This document shows, piece by piece, positions 1-3,801 of a DNA stretch of 6,243 nt; within the stretch, counting starts at the first letter, position 1; each line of letters begins with the position of its first letter. Source of the DNA: CAZCZY01 sp964503525 (GTDB lineage Bacteria > Patescibacteriota > JAUYIX01); assembly GCA_964503525.1 (NCBI GenBank), contig CAZCZY010000054.1, positions 1-6,243 on the forward strand. The letters run 5' to 3'. The notes beneath the pieces are model-generated. The model ran no database searches. It worked only from the letters and a program-made list of their open reading frames with translations, and was not told the origin of the DNA. The position numbers and the translations under genes were made by a program.

Positions 1-1
1 A

Positions 2-397
2 AAAGGCAACGATGCAGGCCAAGATCGCGAGCCAGAGTGCTGCGATGACGATGAGGGCGGGGCCGAGCTGGTGCAGGCCAAAAAAGACGATTGACCAGAG
101 TGCGTTGAGGACGAGCTGCAGACCAAAGAGAGAAAAGGCGAGGGTTCGCGCGGGCTTTGTGGGGCCTGCGGGTTTGCTGTTCCAGACGCGGAAGAGCGCC
201 ACGCCCATGAGCGTGTAGAGCAGCGACCAGGCCGGGCCAAAAACCCAGTTGGGCGGGTTGAAGCTGGGTTTAGCGAGCTCCGCGTACCAGGTTGGGATTG
301 CGCTTACGGTAAAGAGTGAACCTATGCCGGCCGCGGCAAAGGCGAGCGCAAGCGAGATGAGCAGTTTATAGATGGGACGCAGGCCGTTGGTCTTCAC
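2..397 (-). CDS. TspO/MBR family tryptophan-rich sensory protein, 3' end outside window
   Basis: Reading the minus strand from GTG at 397-395 gives 132 codons open to the window edge. The N-terminal part is diagnostic: I-P-T-W-Y at about residues 31-35, then K-P-S-F-N-P-P-N-W-V-F-G-P-A-W, then LYTLMG. This is the conserved first-helix/loop block of the TspO/MBR family (PF03073). TspO proteins are five-helix inner-membrane proteins of about 150-160 aa that bind tetrapyrroles and related ligands. Here about four helices are visible and the last 20-30 residues lie beyond the window. A TAG stop (403-401) sits two codons upstream, so GTG 397 is the first possible start. I see no clear Shine-Dalgarno site. 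The gene is divergent from the DUF3800 gene, with only 62 bp between the starts. It looks visibly more GC-rich than the 460-1670 region. The family call is secure; the ligand and role are not visible. Confidence 0.9.
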   Translation of the reverse strand, partial: MKTNGLRPIYKLLISLALAFAAAGIGSLFTVSAIPTWYAELAKPSFNPPNWVFGPAWSLLYTLMGVALFRVWNSKPAGPTKPARTLAFSLFGLQLVLNALWSIVFFGLHQLGPALIVIAALWLAILACIVAF

Positions 398-459
398 TCG
401 CTAAGCGTAACATAACGAAGCTTCACGTTTTCTTAAGCATTGGGGGCTACCGTGTCCCA

Positions 460-993
460 ATGGTTGTTTTTCATGATACGGGACAAGCCACTGCATGTGA
501 TGCCCGTATTGATCAATTACGAAACGAGCTTGGGGTATCCCGAAATTATGAATTTAAATTCAATACGACAAGAAAAGAGTTCAGGAGCGCCTTTTACAAG
601 GCAGTTCAGCCATTTACATTTTTTTATTACGGGATTGTAATCGACAAAAACGATAAAAATGCGGAGCCTCTGCTTGCCGACCGGAAGATGTTTTACCGCT
701 ACGCTTGTGGACTGGTGCGAGAAAGCGCTAACGCACAATTGCGGAATGCGACCGTAGTTGTGGATGGAAGTGGATCGCTAACCTTTCAAAGACAGCTCCG
801 GACATATCTGCGACGCAAAATACCGTTACTTATCCGCAAGCTGAAACTCAAGGCCTCCCGTGGCAATAACTTATTGCAATTAGCAGATATGATTGCGGGT
901 GCTGTGCACAGAAGTTTAGGCACTAAGTCTGACAAGCGGCTGTACCGACGCATGCTCGGCTCTCACGAAATCAGCGTGCGAATTTGGCCATAA
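460..993 (+). CDS. DUF3800 domain protein, probably N-terminally truncated
   Basis: The 177 residues match the central and C-terminal parts of DUF3800 (PF12686), an RNase H-like fold family of unknown activity, often about 200-250 aa. Visible blocks are YEFKFN (30-35), FFYYGIVIDK (54-63), VVVDGSGS (99-106) with Asp102, and LLQLADMIAGAVHRS (138-152) with Asp143, the conserved C-terminal acidic residue of such folds. Missing is the N-terminal first strand with its D-E-x-G-type acidic motif. The frame is open upstream to 361 but offers no other usual start codon. Codons 412-435 there read I-T-K-L-H-V-F-L, like the family's first strand, followed by S-I-G-G instead of an acidic motif. This suggests an internal deletion and loss of the original start. 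No Shine-Dalgarno site precedes ATG 460. It may be a pseudogene; alternatively it is a short variant. The family call is strong, functionality doubtful. Confidence 0.75.
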   Translation: MVVFHDTGQATACDARIDQLRNELGVSRNYEFKFNTTRKEFRSAFYKAVQPFTFFYYGIVIDKNDKNAEPLLADRKMFYRYACGLVRESANAQLRNATVVVDGSGSLTFQRQLRTYLRRKIPLLIRKLKLKASRGNNLLQLADMIAGAVHRSLGTKSDKRLYRRMLGSHEISVRIWP

Positions 994-1130
994 ACAAAGA
1001 TCCGCCGTCTCTATCCCTTGCGGGAAAGCCACAACATAGTGACAGTTCGAGACGACGGCAATTCCACCGACACATATAGCGTGTTTTGGCGTATATGCCA
1101 ATCCACAGTAATTTAAGGTATTTTCTACAC

Positions 1131-1670
1131 GTGCTTACTTTTATCACCGGCAACTCAAATAAACTGGCAGAAGTCCAAGCCATACTGGGACCAGTAAAAC
1201 ACGTGAGTCTTGATCTAGAAGAAATCCAAGAACTAGACCCTCGCAAAGTTATCGCCCACAAACTTGAGCAAGCACGGAATAAAGTGGGCGGCCCCATTAT
1301 GGTAGAGGATACCTCGCTGTACGCTGCCGCGTTTAAACTTGAATTGCCGGGTACTTTTATCAAGTGGTTCATAAAAGCCATTGGGCTAGAAGGCATATAC
1401 AAAATGATTAAAAATATGGGGAACACGCAAGCCATGGCGATTACCTTTGTTGGCTACACCGACAGTAAAAGCGCGTCTCAATTCTTTTTTGGAACATTAC
1501 GTGGCGATATCGTCGCGCCACGGGGACCTCAAAAGTTTGGCTGGGACCCGATCTTTATGCCTCACGGCTCTAATAAATCACTCGCCGAAATGACACCTGA
1601 GGAGAAAAACAAGATCAGCATGCGGAGCGAAGCGTTAGGGCAGCTCAAGCAATACCTCAGCAAGCACTGA
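1131..1670 (+). CDS. Non-canonical purine NTP pyrophosphatase (XTP/dITP diphosphatase), Ham1/RdgB family
   Basis: The family hydrolyses dITP, ITP and XTP to the monophosphate plus pyrophosphate, cleansing the nucleotide pool of deaminated purines in the cytoplasm. With GTG 1131 as start the product is 179 aa, normal for the family, and begins MLTFITGNSNK, the standard N-terminal phosphate-binding block (T-G-N-x-x-K at 6-11). Further motifs are VEDTSL (58-63), LPGTFIKWF (72-80), FGWDPIF (136-142) and EEKNKISMRS (157-166). The LPGTFIKWF/GLEG style resembles archaeal and eukaryotic ITPases more than the E. coli one. The frame also opens at TTG 1086 and ATG 1095, but these add 12-15 residues unlike the family and have no Shine-Dalgarno site. 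AAGG at 1115-1118, 12 nt before GTG 1131, is a weak candidate. One oddity is that the family's S-H-R motif reads S-M-R (164-166). The gene ends in TGA, supporting a standard code. Confidence 0.9.
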   Translation: MLTFITGNSNKLAEVQAILGPVKHVSLDLEEIQELDPRKVIAHKLEQARNKVGGPIMVEDTSLYAAAFKLELPGTFIKWFIKAIGLEGIYKMIKNMGNTQAMAITFVGYTDSKSASQFFFGTLRGDIVAPRGPQKFGWDPIFMPHGSNKSLAEMTPEEKNKISMRSEALGQLKQYLSKH

Positions 1671-1709
1671 CATCGGCCGGACCCGGAGAAAGTTCGTCCT
1701 GTTCACCTA

Positions 1710-1738
1710 TTGACAGAATCTATCACATGTGCTATGAT
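1710..1738 (+). promoter_or_regulatory. Sigma-70-type promoter for the DUF378 gene
   Basis: TTGACA (1710-1715) is a perfect -35 hexamer. It is followed by a 17-bp spacer and TATGAT (1733-1738), 5 of 6 matches to the -10 consensus. TGC at 1730-1732 makes an extended -10 element. Transcription would start near 1745, giving a leader of about 25 nt before ATG 1770. This is the best promoter in the window. Confidence 0.8.
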
Positions 1739-1742
1739 GAAA

Positions 1743-1760
1743 AAGTTAATTCATTAACTT
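1743..1760 (+). promoter_or_regulatory. Perfect 8+8 bp palindrome at the predicted transcription start
   Basis: AAGTTAAT (1743-1750), a 2-base spacer TC, then ATTAACTT (1753-1760), an exact reverse complement. It begins 4 bp after the -10 hexamer, so it would cover +1 and most of the leader. It could be an operator for a dimeric repressor that blocks the promoter, or a small RNA hairpin next to the start codon. No protein can be assigned to it from the sequence. Confidence 0.5.
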
Positions 1761-1769
1761 CCCACACAT

Positions 1770-1988
1770 ATGAAAATCCTCAACTGGATCGCTTTGATCC
1801 TCTTGATCGTCGGTGGCCTCAACTGGGGTCTCATCGGTTTTTTCCAGTATGACTTGGTCGGCACCATCTTTGGTAGCATGACCATGATCACACGTGTCAT
1901 CTTCGGCATAGTTGGAATCGCTGCTGTCTATGGTGCGTATGCTTTTCCGATGTTGATGCGCAAAATGCAGAGCGCGCCAAAGGCGTAA
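1770..1988 (+). CDS. DUF378 family small membrane protein
   Basis: The 72-residue product matches DUF378 (PF04070, YuzA-like), small two-helix membrane proteins of unknown function, in both length and motifs. Helix 1 spans about residues 5-25 and contains GGLNWGLIGFF (15-25), the family signature. YDLVGTIFG (27-35) and TRVIFGIVGIAAVYGAY (41-57) follow, the latter forming helix 2. The tail is short and basic to polar (M-R-K-M-Q). The ATG at 1770 sits about 25 nt from the predicted transcription start, and the leader (CCCACACAT immediately before it) has no Shine-Dalgarno site. The gene has its own promoter and terminator, so it is monocistronic. Family membership is clear; no biochemical role is established. 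Confidence 0.92.
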   Translation: MKILNWIALILLIVGGLNWGLIGFFQYDLVGTIFGSMTMITRVIFGIVGIAAVYGAYAFPMLMRKMQSAPKA

Positions 1989-2006
1989 CTCACTAAACGC
2001 CAGGCA

Positions 2007-2049
2007 AAAACCAACAAAGCAGCTCGAGTAAGGGCTGCTTTTTGGTTTT
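2007..2049 (+). terminator. Rho-independent terminator after the DUF378 gene
   Basis: AAAGCAGC (2016-2023) pairs exactly with GCTGCTTT (2034-2041) around a 10-nt loop. An outer stem AAAACCA (2007-2013) pairs with TGGTTTT (2043-2049) across a small internal loop. The downstream arm is T-rich (TTTTTGGTTTT). It lies 18 bases after the DUF378 stop codon. Confidence 0.8.
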
Positions 2050-2083
2050 CTCAAAAGTCATTTATCTGATAATTTTTTTTGTT

Positions 2084-2498
2084 ATGCCTAATAAATTTCT
2101 ACAATCTACACCCAGAAAAAGCACCGACCCTCGGTGTCTTGGGTGGTATGGGGCCAGCCGCGACTGCCAAGTTGTACCTGCAGCTGACACAGGAGCTCAC
2201 CATCGACGGCAACCGTCCGCGTATTTGTATATGGAATGTGGCTGTCAATGAAACAGCCGAGCAAGACTTTACCGAGAACGGTGGCAGCCGCGTACATTTC
2301 AGAGAGAGATTGCTGGAGGGAGCGCGAGCACTTGAGCAGGCTGGTTGTAGCCACATCATTATTGCCTGTAATACGGCGCATCTTTTTCATGCCGGAGTGC
2401 AGCATGCTGTCTCGGTACCCATTCTCAATATGATTACGGTAACAGCGGATGAAGTTACGGCTCGCGGCTGGTGTTCCGTCTTATTTCTCGCTCCATGA
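2084..2498 (+). pseudogene. Asp/Glu racemase remnant (N-terminal half), fused to a hydrolase fragment
   Basis: Residues encoded from about 2124 onward match the aspartate/glutamate racemase superfamily (PF01177): T-L-G-V-L-G-G-M-G-P-A-A-T at the N-terminus, then IIIACNTAH with the first catalytic Cys (codon 2367-2369), then VPILNMI and TADEVTARGW (to 2471). These enzymes are about 230 aa and use two cysteines; here the similarity stops at about residue 130 and the second-Cys half (G-C-T-E type motif) is absent. The only start in this frame near the 5' end is TTG 2079, which gives an atypical hydrophobic leader. The ATG at 2084 gives M-P-N-K-F-L-Q-S-T-P in another frame, and removing one C from the run 2111-2113 joins it smoothly to the racemase (STPEKAPTLGVLGGMG). 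I therefore infer a 1-base insertion. The frame ends at TGA 2496-2498, just past the junction with hydrolase sequence. It is very unlikely to be active. Confidence 0.8.
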
Positions 2499-2798
2499 AT
2501 GCAACTGGATGAAGAAACAATTCGTGAGGAGGGACCGGAGTCGATTGCAATTGCCAAACCTTGGGTGGAAACGCCAATCGACTTTGCGAAAGTAAAAGTT
2601 CACATCAATAAAGCCATCGCGATTTTCTCGGACAATGATCCGTTTGTACCTCTTACTCAAAAAGATTTATTTGAGCGCGAACTTGGCGCAGAAATAATTG
2701 TTGAACACGCTATGCGGCATTTCAGCATGTCCGACAAGATATTTAGTTTGCCATCAGCCTTGAGTGCAGTTCGGCGCGTAGACGGTGTCGACAAGTAG
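2475..2798 (+). pseudogene. RBBP9/YdeN-type serine hydrolase remnant (C-terminal half)
   Basis: This matches the C-terminal half of small alpha/beta hydrolases of the RBBP9/YdeN type (PF06821). Visible are VETPIDFAKVK, then IFSDNDPFVPL carrying the presumed catalytic Asp, then a GHF-like R-H-F-S with the presumed catalytic His, then LPSALSAV at the C-terminus. The N-terminal half with the G-x-S-x-G nucleophile is missing. The block before the TGA (S-V-L-F-L-A-P, 2475-2495) fits the hydrolase strand that usually reads V-A-P-W in relatives, so the TGA at 2496-2498 most simply replaces a TGG Trp codon. An ATG at 2499 would allow a 99-aa product, but it has no Shine-Dalgarno site and would lack the nucleophile. 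It shares a frame with the racemase remnant upstream, so the two are one fused, interrupted locus. Confidence 0.8.
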
Positions 2799-2804
2799 CA
2801 CTGC

Positions 2805-2833
2805 TTGACCTGGCTGGTGCGAACTGCTAGAAA
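2805..2833 (+). promoter_or_regulatory. Possible promoter for the membrane protein/Nudix operon
   Basis: TTGACC (2805-2810), 5 of 6 to the -35 consensus, is 17 bp from TAGAAA (2828-2833), 4 of 6 to the -10 consensus, with TGC directly before it as an extended -10. The geometry is the same as the strong promoter at 1710-1738. It would start transcription about 55-60 nt before ATG 2898. The poor -10 match keeps this tentative. Confidence 0.4.
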
Positions 2834-2886
2834 AACGGGCTTTGTTCGTTTATAAATTTGTGTAACAACACAACAGACAAAGAAGC

Positions 2887-2891
2887 GGAGG
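2887..2891 (+). promoter_or_regulatory. Strong Shine-Dalgarno site of the 110-aa membrane protein
   Basis: GGAGG, part of GGAGGTGATC (2887-2896), is nearly the full complement of the 16S rRNA 3' end. It ends 6 nt before ATG 2898 and fixes that start. Confidence 0.9.
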
Positions 2892-2897
2892 TGATCG

Positions 2898-3230
2898 ATG
2901 ACCGAAGAAATTCGGCAGCAGAGTCGCAAGCCCTGGGGGTGCATGCTCGCCGTGTCGATTGTGATTACAGTTCTCACCGCATTCTTGGCAAATCACTATG
3001 CCAAGACACTCAGCCGGGAGCGCCAAGTTTTTCAAATCGAAGAGCGTGCCAAGCAGGCCACCGGTCCATGTGGTAGCGACGTTGTTCTGGTAATTCGGGT
3101 GCCAGGGCAAGATGTGCGCTTTGCCATCGCGGGGCGGATCGTGACACCTGAGGAGTTCGCTGAATATGTCAATCACACGCGCAAGCAAAGTAAGGAGGTA
3201 CACCGTGCAGAATGTACATACACCGAGTAA
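2898..3230 (+). CDS. Single-pass membrane protein of unknown function, first gene of a Nudix operon
   Basis: The 110-residue product has a short polar N-terminus (1-12), one hydrophobic helix at about 14-31 (CMLAVSIVITVLTAFL), a charged stretch with coiled-coil potential (36-54, LSRERQVFQIEERAKQ), and a soluble domain of about 55 residues. That domain contains Cys58 and Cys106, a strand-like block DVVLVIRVPG (61-70), and TPEEFAEYVNH (83-93). With Arg/Lys at 10-11 before the helix the C-terminal domain is probably extracytoplasmic, where the two cysteines could pair; this is inference. The size and strand/helix order faintly recall the periplasmic part of ExbD/TolR, but I do not recognise a family. 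The start is fixed by a near-perfect Shine-Dalgarno site. Its last 26 nt overlap the Nudix gene, indicating co-transcription and possibly coupled translation. Confidence 0.8.
   Translation: MTEEIRQQSRKPWGCMLAVSIVITVLTAFLANHYAKTLSRERQVFQIEERAKQATGPCGSDVVLVIRVPGQDVRFAIAGRIVTPEEFAEYVNHTRKQSKEVHRAECTYTE
3194..3198 (+). promoter_or_regulatory. Strong Shine-Dalgarno site that decides the Nudix start
   Basis: GGAGG inside AAGGAGGT (3192-3199) lies 6 nt before GTG 3205, inside the upstream gene. The same frame has an ATG at 3166, which would add 13 residues, but that start has no comparable site. GTG 3205 is therefore preferred. Confidence 0.85.
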
Positions 3231-3714
3231 GAACAAGAAAAAGAGGGTTACCATTGCGCGGCCGCGAGTGGGAGTCTCGGTGTTTATTGATCGGGATTCG
3301 CCAAGAGGAATGCAGATCCTACTGGGGCTTCGACAGGGGAAGCATGGCGACAGCACCTGGGCTTTGCCGGGTGGTAATCTCGAGTTCGGAGAAACATGGC
3401 CCGCCTGTGCACGCCGCGAGGTCAACGAGGAAACCGGTGTGCTCGCGAGCAAATTTGAATTTGTCGGGGTCACCAACGATCTTTTTCTCGATCACGGCCT
3501 GCACTACGTCACCATTTTTCTGCACGCACGTGAGTGGCGTGGCAAGCCCCATAATCTCGAACCCGATAAGTGTCGCGAACTGAAATGGGTTACGGTGGAC
3601 GAACTGCCGGCACCGCTTTTTGGTCCACTGGAGACGTGCCTTCGGCAGTGGAAAATCCTTCCAAAAAAACTGGCGAAGAAAAAGGCAGTAAAGAAGCAAG
3701 CAGTAAAGAAGTAA
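3205..3714 (+). CDS. Nudix hydrolase, MutT/NUDT15-like, with lysine-rich C-terminal tail
   Basis: The Nudix box is complete: G57, E63, R71-E72, E75-E76 and G78 fit G-x5-E-x7-R-E-U-x-E-E-x-G-U (57-79), so the metal-binding glutamates are present. The flanking blocks RVGVSVFI (21-28), GKHGDSTWALPGG (45-57), HYVTIFLHA (100-108), EPDKC (119-123) and LPAPLFGPL (134-142) resemble the NUDT15/MTH2-type branch. Such enzymes hydrolyse oxidised or other nucleoside triphosphates to monophosphates in the cytoplasm; the actual substrate cannot be read here. The product is 169 aa. The core ends near residue 152 and is followed by a tail of Lys, Ala, Val and Gln (154-169), partly built from a DNA repeat. It overlaps the upstream membrane-protein gene by 26 nt, with its own strong ribosome site, and is the last gene before a strong terminator. 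Confidence 0.93.
   Translation: MQNVHTPSKNKKKRVTIARPRVGVSVFIDRDSPRGMQILLGLRQGKHGDSTWALPGGNLEFGETWPACARREVNEETGVLASKFEFVGVTNDLFLDHGLHYVTIFLHAREWRGKPHNLEPDKCRELKWVTVDELPAPLFGPLETCLRQWKILPKKLAKKKAVKKQAVKK
3685..3711 (+). repeat. Short tandem DNA repeat encoding the Lys-Ala tail
   Basis: GCAGTAAAGAAG occurs twice (3685-3696 and 3700-3711), separated by CAA, so the unit is 15 bp with 12 bp identical. It encodes A-V-K-K-Q-A-V-K-K at the end of the Nudix protein. Copy number of such a repeat can vary without shifting the frame. Confidence 0.75.
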
Positions 3715-3716
3715 TC

Positions 3717-3749
3717 AAAGCGCCGATCGAATCCTCGATCGGCGCTTTT
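3717..3749 (+). terminator. Strong rho-independent terminator between convergent genes
   Basis: AAAGCGCCGATCGA (3717-3730) and TCGATCGGCGCTTT (3735-3748) are exact reverse complements around the loop ATCC. The plus-strand T run is TTTT (3746-3749), directly after the Nudix stop codon. The mirror side has TTT only, so for the minus-strand surface gene, whose stop is 53 bp away, it may be a weaker terminator. Confidence 0.9.
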
Positions 3750-3801
3750 CTGTATTCGCCTGTTTGTGCTGCTATGTTCGTACTGGCGTCGTTCTGCCAA
3801 C

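Noticed and set aside
1004..1059. GCCGTCTC and GAGACGACGGC as a terminator or structured RNA after the DUF3800 gene
   Set aside because: The stem needs a 3-nt bulge and a loop of nearly 40 nt and has no T run. A tRNA-like reading was also tried and does not fold.
1086..1101. Inverted repeat TTGGC-GTATAT-GCCAA as an operator for the pyrophosphatase gene
   Set aside because: The arms are only 5 bp and no convincing promoter is linked to it; likely chance.
1086..1130. N-terminal extension of the pyrophosphatase from TTG 1086 or ATG 1095
   Set aside because: The extra residues do not resemble the family, no ribosome site precedes either codon, and the conserved N-terminus begins exactly at GTG 1131.
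2496..2498. TGA as a recoded Trp or Gly codon (alternative genetic code) reading through the racemase-hydrolase frame
   Set aside because: The pyrophosphatase gene ends at a TGA exactly where its family ends, and Trp in the other genes is TGG. Both fused halves lack essential residues, so a nonsense mutation in a pseudogene is simpler.
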